DNA from: Pseudomonadota bacterium
GTDB taxonomy: Bacteria > Pseudomonadota > Alphaproteobacteria > Sphingomonadales > Sphingomonadaceae
Assembly: GCA_023394965.1 (NCBI GenBank)
Contig: JAEWZX010000017.1
Coordinates: forward strand, 1 to 13,172
Reading direction: 5' to 3'
DNA length: 13,172 nucleotides
A program made the position numbers and the translations under genes. The notes under the pieces are model-generated. The model did no database searches and was not told the DNA's origin. It was given only the letters and a program-made list of their open reading frames with translations. Positions 1-6,868 of this stretch are shown one piece after another (within the stretch, counting starts at the first letter, position 1; each line of letters begins with the position of its first letter).

Positions 1-62
1 CCAGCCTCCTGTTCCTTCAAAACAGCGATAATCTGCTCCTCGCTGAACCTGCTCCGCTTCAT
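1..62 (-). CDS. IS3-family transposase OrfA, N-terminal fragment
   Basis: Only the first 20 complete codons are present; the gene continues past the left edge. The translation begins MKRSRFSEEQIIAVLKEQEA, the characteristic opening of the helix-turn-helix OrfA protein (transposase_8/IS911-like HTH) of IS407-group elements. In this family OrfA and OrfB are joined by programmed frameshifting to make the DDE transposase. A good Shine-Dalgarno sequence, AAGGAG (complement at 71-76), lies 8 bases before the ATG and supports the start. Function is inferred from the N-terminus alone, and whether the rest of the gene is intact cannot be seen. Confidence 0.8.
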   Translation of the reverse strand, partial: MKRSRFSEEQIIAVLKEQEA

Positions 63-127
63 TCGTCCGTCTCCTTGTCAGGGCCGGACTCTACTTATCT
101 CTGGAGGAAATCTAGGGGCTCAGACCA
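1..127 (-). mobile_element. IS3-family insertion sequence, one end only
   Basis: This is the end of an IS3-family element running off the left edge, with its transposase reading leftward. The sequence shows an orfA start on the minus strand, preceded by an untranslated leader. Read on the minus strand, the leader opens with TG followed by a stretch containing GCCCCTAGATTTCC, which resembles the terminal inverted repeats of the IS407 group from memory. IS3-family ends begin with TG, and two candidates exist, giving a boundary at 122 (TGAGCCCC) or 127 (TGGTCTGAGCCCC). The partner repeat and target duplication are outside the window, so the boundary is approximate. Confidence 0.72.
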
Positions 128-134
128 ATGTGAT

Positions 135-161
135 TTGTCGCCTTTTTTCTTGTTGTAAAAT
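135..161 (+). promoter_or_regulatory. Possible sigma-70-type promoter for the sugar transferase-prsKRT operon
   Basis: In the short gap between the IS end and the first operon gene, a TAAAAT at 156-161 matches the -10 consensus at five of six bases. A TTGTCG at 135-140 matches the -35 box at four of six, with a 15-base spacer that is shorter than ideal. The site lies outside the IS. Transcription would start near 168 and give a leader of about 60 bases. The -10 is embedded in a short palindrome, GTAAAATTTAC (155-165). By eye I find no sigma-54 (-24/-12, GG-N10-GC) element here. This is a weak prediction. Confidence 0.25.
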
Positions 162-229
162 TTACCGACGGTTCACTCCATCTCTGCTAGTCAAGGACTC
201 CGACACTAGTAATTTGTGAGCCGACTTGA

Positions 230-1615
230 ATGATCCGCCTGTTTAAGCACTACATTCCCTACAATGTGGTGCTTCTATCAGTAGTAGATCTCGTTCTGCT
301 TTTCCTCTCTGGCGAAGCGGCATGGAGACTGCGCGCAGTTCAAATCAACGTGGATGTCGGGCCACTCTCCGAGCGCCTTGCTGCGCTTGGTGGCTTTGCT
401 GCCGTGATCTGGCTGGCGATGATTGCTGTCGGCACTTACAGTCCCGAGGCACTTCGTTCGCTCCGCTTTGCGACCGCTCGTTTGCTGGTCGCCGTCAGCC
501 TCGGAGTGCTGGCGATTTCCTTAATGAATTTTTTGGTGCCAGGGTCTGCACTTTGGCGTTCAGTGCTGCTTTACGCCATGGCGATTGCGATCATTCTTCT
601 TGTTGCCAACCGAATGTTTGCCGGTCGCCTACTCGGTGCCCACGCGTTTCGCCGGACTATTCTCATACTAGGCTCTGGAAAACGGGCTGAACGGCTGCTG
701 CGACTATCGCAGCGCGACGACAGCGGCTTTGCCATCGGGGCATTTGTCGCGATGGGAGATAGCGCCAATACGATCGAAACCGCGGTGCCGCGTGAATCCA
801 TCGCAGATCTGAGCAAATTCATACTTCGGGTTGGAGCTACCGAGGTTGTTCTTGCATTGGAGGAACGACGCAATTCGTTGCCGCTCAAGGATCTGCTCCG
901 CGTTAAGACAAGCGGGGTCTATATCAATGATTTTTCGAGTTTTCTTGAGCGCGAGCTTGGACGAGTCGATCTGGATACCCTGAATCCCAGTTGGCTAATC
1001 TTTTCGGATGGCTTCTCGGCCAGCGGCCGGCTCTCAAGTATCGCCAAACGGTCATTCGACATCGGCGTAAGTCTATTCATACTGGTGATAGGTCTGCCGC
1101 TGATCGCTCTCTTCGCCATTTTGGTGAAGATGGAAACGAAGGGACCGGCGTTTTTCCGACAGACACGTGTTGGTCTTTATGGTCAGCCTTTTACCCTTAT
1201 AAAGCTGCGTTCGATGCGGCTGGATGCCGAAGCTGCGGGAGCCAGATGGGCCGAGAAGGACGATCCGCGTGTGACGCGAGTGGGCCGCCTGATCCGCAAA
1301 GTGCGCATTGATGAATTACCACAGGTATGGAGTGTGCTCAAAGGCGAGATGAGCTTTGTTGGCCCACGTCCGGAAGTCCCGGCCTTCGTGAACGACCTAG
1401 AACGCGAATTGCCCTATTACGCTGAACGACACGTGGTTAAACCCGGCATTACCGGTTGGGCCCAGATCAATTACCCATACGGAGCAAGTATCGAAGATGC
1501 GCGGCACAAGCTTGAGTACGATCTGTATTATGCCAAGAATTACACGCCGTTTCTCGACCTTTTGATCCTACTGCAGACGGCACGCGTGATACTCTGGCCG
1601 GACGGCGCCAGATGA
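230..1615 (+). CDS. Membrane sugar transferase (polyprenyl-phosphate sugar-1-phosphate transferase), XrtA/PEP-CTERM-associated type
   Basis: This 461-residue enzyme is predicted to start exopolysaccharide repeat-unit assembly by moving a sugar-1-phosphate from a nucleotide sugar to the inner-membrane undecaprenyl-phosphate carrier. About four N-terminal membrane segments (near residues 11-27, 52-70, 82-103 and 110-127) are followed by a Rossmann-like CoA-binding domain (LILGSGKRAERL, 145-156). The C-terminal catalytic domain (about 272-461) opens with KRSFDIGVSL and a membrane segment. It carries the conserved KLRSMR (325-330), RIDELPQVWSVLKGEMSFVG (359-378), PRPE (379-382), KPGITGWAQIN (404-414) and the C-terminal LEYDLYYAKN stretch. 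The length is usual for the family. The prsKRT neighbours point to the PEP-CTERM-associated subfamily (EpsB-like). No strong Shine-Dalgarno precedes this ATG, but the N-terminus is family-like. Its stop overlaps the prsK start by four bases (ATGA, 1612-1615). The acceptor sugar cannot be told. Its base composition is visibly more AT-rich than genes on the right. Confidence 0.92.
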   Translation: MIRLFKHYIPYNVVLLSVVDLVLLFLSGEAAWRLRAVQINVDVGPLSERLAALGGFAAVIWLAMIAVGTYSPEALRSLRFATARLLVAVSLGVLAISLMNFLVPGSALWRSVLLYAMAIAIILLVANRMFAGRLLGAHAFRRTILILGSGKRAERLLRLSQRDDSGFAIGAFVAMGDSANTIETAVPRESIADLSKFILRVGATEVVLALEERRNSLPLKDLLRVKTSGVYINDFSSFLERELGRVDLDTLNPSWLIFSDGFSASGRLSSIAKRSFDIGVSLFILVIGLPLIALFAILVKMETKGPAFFRQTRVGLYGQPFTLIKLRSMRLDAEAAGARWAEKDDPRVTRVGRLIRKVRIDELPQVWSVLKGEMSFVGPRPEVPAFVNDLERELPYYAERHVVKPGITGWAQINYPYGASIEDARHKLEYDLYYAKNYTPFLDLLILLQTARVILWPDGAR

Positions 1616-3720
1616 CGATCTGGCTCGCGAGTTTTTCCTACATTGGATATTCCCTTGGCGCGATTGCCTGCGGGCTCGCTGCTCTCTGGATCGGTAGCAA
1701 GGGTGATGAAGGCAGAAATGATCGTGTTCCAGCGGTCGTTGCGCTGGCCTTAACCGCTAACTGGTGTTTCGCCTCCGCGAGTTTTGGTCCTGTTCGACCG
1801 ATTGTAGATCTGACCGAGATCGCGCGGAATCTTGCCTGGCTGTTCATGCTGCTGCGCCTTTTCGGTAATGATGGGCGTGACGAGACGCTGCGATTGGTCC
1901 GTCCCACGGCCGTTGCGCTTGCGTTCGTGGAAATGCTGCAGCTGGCTCTGCTGTTGATCGCTCGACACAATTCAGCTGTGCCTGATCTGGCCGCTATTAC
2001 TGAAACCGCAAATCTATTTCGCCTAATGGTGTGTGTTGGCGCGCTCGTGTTGCTGCATAATCTGTATGTGGGGGCGGCGGCTTCTTCCCGTCTGATCCTG
2101 CGATGGAATGTGGCGGCGCTTGCTTGGTTCTGGTCCTTCGACCTGAATTATTTTGCAATCGCCTACATTACCTCGTCGGTTCCGCTCGAACTCGATGCAG
2201 TACGTGGTTTGGCTGCCGCCATATTTGCAGTTCCTTTTGCGATCGGCTTTAACCGTGGTTCTTCAGGCCTTGAATTCCGGCCGTCGCGAGCGGTTACCTT
2301 CCGCTTTTTGTCTCTTTCGGTAATCGGCGGGTATCTGGCCGTAATGGTAGCGCTTGCGAGATCGCTCGACATGCTGGCCGGCGATCTCGCCCGTATGGCG
2401 CAAGTCGGCCTGATTATTGCAGCTGGCGCACTTGCGCTCATCTGGCTGCCTTCTAATCGTCTACGAGGTTGGCTGCAGGTCACTGCAATCAAGCATTTCT
2501 TCAAACATCGCTATGACTATCGTGAAGAGTGGATCAGATTTACGGACACCATTGGCACGACGGAGCGTGACAACTGCACTTTGCAGGAACGGGTGGTAAA
2601 GGCGCTGGCCGACATTACGGACAGTCAAGCGGGCGTTCTGCTGATGCCCGATGGCGACGGCACTCTGGAGGTTGCGGCGAACTGGCGTTGGCCCGAAATT
2701 ACTGTTCCAGCGCTGGCACTGCCTGCGGAACTCGGCAAACTTCTTGAGAAGAGCGAGCTCGTTATCGCGATTGATGAAGTGCGGGAAGGCATCGATCGTA
2801 TGGGTGAACAGGCTCTGCTGCCGCGTTGGCTGATGGATGATTCACGTGCGTGGGCTGTTGTGCCACTTCTGCATTTTGATCACCTTGTCGGTCTCGTCGT
2901 CCTTTCGCGACCGCGTGTTGAACGGAAACTGGACTGGGAAGACTTCGATTTGCTGAAAGTGGTCGGCCGACAAGTTGCCAGCTATCTGGCTGAGCAGGCT
3001 GGCCAGGCTGCGCTATTGGAGGCTGCTCAGTTCGATGACTTCAATCGCCGTATTGCCTTCGTGATGCACGACATCAAAAACCTATCGAGCCAGGTTTCAC
3101 TGCTGCTACGAAATGCGGAGAAGCACGCAGACAAGCCGGAGTTCCGGAAAGACATGCTTGTTACCTTGCGTAGCAGTGCCGAGAAGCTGAACACTTTGCT
3201 CGCTCGTCTTGGGCAGTATTCGAGGCAGGAGACGGATAAGGCGGCATCTGTCGAACTGGGCGAGGCTGCACGCCGGATCATGCGCAAGCTTGGTCAAATT
3301 CATCCATTGGCACTCCGGAGAGCAGAGGCGGTGACGGTGGGGGGAGACTGGAATGCGCTTGATCAGGCGCTGGGGCATCTGGTGCAGAACGCCATAGATG
3401 CCAGCGAGCCCACGATGCCGGTAATGCTTGATATATATAGCGATGGCGTATCGGGTGTCATCCAGGTGGAGGATCATGGACGCGGTATGTCTCCCGAGTT
3501 TCTCCGCAGCGGTCTTTACAAGCCCTTCATATCATCCAAATCTGGTGGTTTCGGGATAGGTGCGTTCGAGGCGCGGGAACTCATTCGGTCCATGGGTGGC
3601 AGGCTCGATGTGGAATCGTGCCAGGGATCGGGGACCAGATTTACCGTCAGACTGCCGCTCGCATCGGCGCCAAGAACAATCGAACATGGTGATAGTGTCC
3701 CCGCTAATGAGGTCGTTTGA
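1612..3720 (+). CDS. prsK: PEP-CTERM system sensor histidine kinase PrsK
   Basis: A 702-residue inner-membrane sensor kinase, expected to autophosphorylate and pass phosphate to PrsR encoded directly downstream. The N-terminal half (about 1-285) is hydrophobic with eight or more predicted membrane segments. A conserved-looking linker, KHFFKHRYDYREEWIRFTDT (294-313), then leads into a GAF domain (about 325-465). The kinase core has an H-box at 478-490 (NRRIAFVMHDIKN, phospho-acceptor His486), N-box LVQNAIDAS (590-598), G1 VEDHGRGM (619-626), F-box LYKPFISS (635-642) and G2 GGFGIGAFEA (645-654), so all ATP-binding motifs are intact. This layout matches the PrsK family (TIGR02916). The ATG overlaps the sugar transferase stop as ATGA, implying coupled translation. 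The signal sensed by the membrane part is unknown. I am sure of the kinase; the PrsK name depends on the layout and the neighbours. Confidence 0.93.
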   Translation: MTIWLASFSYIGYSLGAIACGLAALWIGSKGDEGRNDRVPAVVALALTANWCFASASFGPVRPIVDLTEIARNLAWLFMLLRLFGNDGRDETLRLVRPTAVALAFVEMLQLALLLIARHNSAVPDLAAITETANLFRLMVCVGALVLLHNLYVGAAASSRLILRWNVAALAWFWSFDLNYFAIAYITSSVPLELDAVRGLAAAIFAVPFAIGFNRGSSGLEFRPSRAVTFRFLSLSVIGGYLAVMVALARSLDMLAGDLARMAQVGLIIAAGALALIWLPSNRLRGWLQVTAIKHFFKHRYDYREEWIRFTDTIGTTERDNCTLQERVVKALADITDSQAGVLLMPDGDGTLEVAANWRWPEITVPALALPAELGKLLEKSELVIAIDEVREGIDRMGEQALLPRWLMDDSRAWAVVPLLHFDHLVGLVVLSRPRVERKLDWEDFDLLKVVGRQVASYLAEQAGQAALLEAAQFDDFNRRIAFVMHDIKNLSSQVSLLLRNAEKHADKPEFRKDMLVTLRSSAEKLNTLLARLGQYSRQETDKAASVELGEAARRIMRKLGQIHPLALRRAEAVTVGGDWNALDQALGHLVQNAIDASEPTMPVMLDIYSDGVSGVIQVEDHGRGMSPEFLRSGLYKPFISSKSGGFGIGAFEARELIRSMGGRLDVESCQGSGTRFTVRLPLASAPRTIEHGDSVPANEVV

Positions 3721-5087
3721 TGGTCCAGTCCAAGCCCAAATTGCTGATCGTCGAAGATGACGAGGGGCTGCAGGCCCAGCTCAAATGGGCCTATGAGGAT
3801 TTCGAGGTTATCCTGGCCGGAACGCGCGAAGCCGCACTTGCGGCCATACGGTCGGAAGAGCCTGCCGTGGTTACCCTCGATCTTGGATTGCCGCCCGATC
3901 CTGACGGAACGAGCGAGGGTTTCGCAATTCTCCAGGCGATCATGGCGATGAAGCCGGACACTAAGGTCATCGTGGCTTCAGGTCATGGCGCGCGGGAAAG
4001 CGCCCTGCGCGCAGTGGATCAGGGGGCCTACGATTTCTACCAGAAGCCGGTTGATATCGATACGCTTGGCCTGATCGTTCAGCGGGCCTATCGCCTGCAC
4101 CAGATCGAAGCGGAAAACCGCCGGCTGGCCGAAAGGCTGGGTGAGGACAGGACAGTATTGGGTTCGATGGTCACGGCTGCGCCCGAAATGGCGAAGGTGG
4201 CACGAACGATAGAGCGTGTGGCCCCAACCAATGTCTCGATCATGCTGCTCGGAGCTAGCGGCACGGGCAAGGAGCTCCTAGCCCGCGGCCTGCACGATAG
4301 CAGCGATCGCAGACGCGGGGCTTTCGTCGCGATCAATTGCGCCGCGATCCCGGAGAACCTTCTGGAAAGCGAGCTTTTCGGCCATGAGAAAGGCGCCTTT
4401 ACCGGGGCCATCAAAACCACTGAGGGCAAGATTGAACTGGCTGACGGGGGGACTCTTTTCCTCGACGAGGTCGGCGATATTCCCCTGCCTTTGCAGGTGA
4501 AATTGCTGCGATTTCTGCAGGAGCGCACCATCGAACGTGTCGGGGGGCGGAAGCCCATCCCGGTTAACACGAGGATTGTGAGCGCGACCCACCAAGATCT
4601 GGAAGCGATGATTTCGGCAGGCACATTCCGAGAAGACCTGTTCTATCGTCTGGCGGAGATCGTGGTGAAAGTTCCGCCGCTGGCAGAGCGTGCAGGCGAT
4701 CCAATTCTGCTCGCCAAGCATTTCCTTGCCCGTTTTGCAGGAGAGATGAACGCGCAGGTTAAGGGGTTCGCGCCAGATGCATTGGCGGCAATCGACAGCT
4801 GGAATTGGCCGGGCAACGTTCGGGAACTGGAAAATCGCGTAAAACGCGCTGTTATCATGGCGGATGCGAAGCTGGTTTCTGTCGAGGATCTGGACTTGCC
4901 GGAAGCTGACGGCGAGGGGGAAGGTATCCCCCTGAACATCAAGGCCGCGCGGGAGCAGGCTGATCGCCGCATGATCCGGCACGCTTTGGCTCGCAGTGAG
5001 GGAAATATCTCCAATACTGCCAAGCTGCTCGGTATCAGCCGCCCGACATTGTACGATCTGCTCAAGCAGTATGATTTGCAGACTTAG
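3720..5087 (+). CDS. prsR: PEP-CTERM system sigma-54-dependent response regulator PrsR
   Basis: A 455-residue NtrC-type activator, predicted to drive sigma-54 (RpoN) promoters after phosphorylation by PrsK. The receiver domain (about 6-120) has the acidic pair EDD (12-14), phospho-acceptor Asp54 in TLDLGLPP and Lys109 in YQKP. The AAA+ domain (about 145-380) has Walker A GASGTGKE (178-185), the sigma-54 contact loop GAFTGA (225-230), Walker B GGTLFLDE (243-250) and WPGNVREL (363-370). A Fis-type helix-turn-helix closes the protein (about 412-452, NTAKLLGISRPTLYDLL). All key residues are present, so it should be functional. The ATG at 3720 shares its A with the prsK stop (TGATG). An in-frame TTG at 3717 would add one residue and is less likely. 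The family (TIGR02915) controls PEP-CTERM and exopolysaccharide genes; none of its likely target promoters is visible here. Confidence 0.93.
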   Translation: MVQSKPKLLIVEDDEGLQAQLKWAYEDFEVILAGTREAALAAIRSEEPAVVTLDLGLPPDPDGTSEGFAILQAIMAMKPDTKVIVASGHGARESALRAVDQGAYDFYQKPVDIDTLGLIVQRAYRLHQIEAENRRLAERLGEDRTVLGSMVTAAPEMAKVARTIERVAPTNVSIMLLGASGTGKELLARGLHDSSDRRRGAFVAINCAAIPENLLESELFGHEKGAFTGAIKTTEGKIELADGGTLFLDEVGDIPLPLQVKLLRFLQERTIERVGGRKPIPVNTRIVSATHQDLEAMISAGTFREDLFYRLAEIVVKVPPLAERAGDPILLAKHFLARFAGEMNAQVKGFAPDALAAIDSWNWPGNVRELENRVKRAVIMADAKLVSVEDLDLPEADGEGEGIPLNIKAAREQADRRMIRHALARSEGNISNTAKLLGISRPTLYDLLKQYDLQT

Positions 5088-6828
5088 GTTTCACATTTGC
5101 TCCAACCTTGCAGTAGCCTGCGTGTTGCTTGGTGCTTGCGAGCGGTCGGAAGTCGACTCGTCAGAGATGGCCAAGGCGCGCATCGAATTGGCCAGGGGCG
5201 ATGCGCATTCTGCCAGACTCCATCTCGACCATGTACGCCAACAAGGGCTCCCTGCGCAGGAACTAGTGGTCGATTTTGCCGAGGCGGCCTTGCTCGACGG
5301 CGATTTCGAAACTGCGCGGGAGTGGCTTGAGTCAGCCGATTTTTCACAGGGCAGTCGCGCCCACGGCTTTCTTCTCCTCGGCCGTGTGGAAATGGCCGAC
5401 AACAACCTTGCCGCTGCAGGCCAGGCCTTCGACCAATCCTACCGGTCCGCCCCGGACAATCCCGATCTGTGGGTGGAAATCGGCCGCCTGCGCTATCGCG
5501 GCGGCGAACAGTTACAGGCTGTGCAAGCGGTCAATCGCGCTCTTGAAATAGATCCGGTGAATCGGGAAGCTTTATTGTTTCGCGCGCAGCTTGTGCGGGA
5601 TGCCCTGGGTATGAAAACCGCAGCGCGCATTTTGGGGGATGCGGTGGAAATCCATCCGGATGACGTGGATCTGCGCGTCGAACTCGCGGCGACGCTCGGC
5701 GACGGAGGGTATGCGGCAGAGGCGCTTCGGGTGCTGCGGGGCAATGACGGCGAAGCGGTATCCACGCCTAGGGGGATCTTCGTCCAGGCAGTCCTTGCTG
5801 CGCGCGGCGGATCTTTCCGCCTGGCGCGAGATCTGCTTGCGCGGTCCATGCTGGTTGAGGAGGGGATGGCTTCTGCGCAAATCCTTTCGGCCATCATCGA
5901 TTTGCAGGATGAGAATTACGCTAACGCCGTGCTGACGTTGGATCGGCTGTATGCGGTGCAGCCCGACAATCAGCGAGTCCGCGATCTTTTGGCTTATGGC
6001 TTGTTGCGAAGCGGAAGTGAGCAGGAACTAGTGCGGCGCTTTGCGAAAGCCGCTTCCGCGCGTGGTGCATCAGCCTATCTGCGCACACTGGTCGGGCGCG
6101 CTTACGAAGCGTTGGGCGACCGGCACCGTGCCGCCGTATTTCTTGATCTCGCAGCGGCTCAGTACGCCGGTCTGGTACCGCTCTATATGGTGGAAACTGT
6201 CAAAAATGCTAGTGGTCCTGATGGTATGATCGGCATTCAAACGCGCGATTTTGTGCGCAATGCCATAGCTTCGGGAGACACGATATCGGGCGTCGAAAGG
6301 GCACGGGATTTCGCCCGGCGTTTCCCCGGTTCTGCGGATGCACTGGCCCTTCTGGGTGATGCCGAGCTTGTACAAGGGAACCGTACAGCGGCCCGTGACG
6401 CCTATGAGAAATCTGCCCAAATTCGCCGGTCGTGGGTTCTGATCGAGCGTATGATGAGAGTGTCGAACAGTCCTTCGGATGCCCGCCGGATCATCGAATC
6501 CTATGTGCGCGAGCATCCGATGAATGGCGAGGCTGCGGCCACGCTGGCGGATGGTTTCGCTGCCGAGGGGGAGTGGGAGCGGGCGGTGCTGCTGCTCGAT
6601 CACGCCATGAAATCTGGCATGGCGCGCGTGCCCTGGGTGGTGGCCGCGCGCAGCATCGCCGCGGACCGGCTTGGCGACAGACCGGGCGCGACGTTTTATG
6701 CGCTCGCCGCGTATCAACTTCAGCCGATGAGTCCACATGCCGTTTCAGCTCTGATCGCAGTCCTGCCCGATGGCGATGCCAAGCGGGAGGAACTCGAAGC
6801 CAAGCTGCGATCACTGACTATGCGGTGA
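5071..6828 (+). CDS. prsT: PEP-CTERM system TPR-repeat lipoprotein PrsT
   Basis: A 585-residue repeat protein with an apparent lipoprotein signal: n-region MICRLRFH, a hydrophobic stretch, and lipobox LGAC with Cys23 as the lipidated residue, then Glu24. This predicts a periplasmic membrane-anchored scaffold. The mature part is almost wholly helical TPR-like repeats, clearest at about 32-60, 65-90, 97-128, 131-162 (ending RALEIDP), 165-197, 268-299, 335-365, 422-450 and 484-515. Family PrsT (TIGR02917) is described as a TPR lipoprotein next to prsK/prsR, and this fits by position and architecture. It is shorter than the roughly 900-residue versions I recall from betaproteobacteria. The frame stays open back to 4996, but the ATG at 5071 gives the signal peptide and only a 17-base overlap with prsR. 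It probably supports polysaccharide export or surface assembly; no direct partner can be named. Confidence 0.82.
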   Translation: MICRLRFHICSNLAVACVLLGACERSEVDSSEMAKARIELARGDAHSARLHLDHVRQQGLPAQELVVDFAEAALLDGDFETAREWLESADFSQGSRAHGFLLLGRVEMADNNLAAAGQAFDQSYRSAPDNPDLWVEIGRLRYRGGEQLQAVQAVNRALEIDPVNREALLFRAQLVRDALGMKTAARILGDAVEIHPDDVDLRVELAATLGDGGYAAEALRVLRGNDGEAVSTPRGIFVQAVLAARGGSFRLARDLLARSMLVEEGMASAQILSAIIDLQDENYANAVLTLDRLYAVQPDNQRVRDLLAYGLLRSGSEQELVRRFAKAASARGASAYLRTLVGRAYEALGDRHRAAVFLDLAAAQYAGLVPLYMVETVKNASGPDGMIGIQTRDFVRNAIASGDTISGVERARDFARRFPGSADALALLGDAELVQGNRTAARDAYEKSAQIRRSWVLIERMMRVSNSPSDARRIIESYVREHPMNGEAAATLADGFAAEGEWERAVLLLDHAMKSGMARVPWVVAARSIAADRLGDRPGATFYALAAYQLQPMSPHAVSALIAVLPDGDAKREELEAKLRSLTMR

Positions 6829-6868
6829 ATCGCTCGACAGCTGCAGCGCGTCGGGGCAGGGGCTCCCC

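Noticed and set aside
3717..3719. TTG as the prsR start codon
   Set aside because: It adds a single residue before an ATG in the standard TGATG overlap, so the ATG at 3720 is more likely.
4278..4982. Long open frame on the minus strand inside prsR
   Set aside because: It has no recognisable domain and sits opposite the conserved AAA+ domain of prsR; such frames are common in GC-rich DNA.
4996..5070. Upstream extension of prsT by 25 codons, giving a 610-residue protein
   Set aside because: It would overlap prsR by 92 bases and bury the signal peptide; the ATG at 5071 gives a proper lipoprotein signal and a short overlap.
6070..6738. Minus-strand open frame of about 220 codons inside prsT
   Set aside because: The composition is rich in Arg and His with no motif or ribosome site; it is a shadow of the TPR gene.
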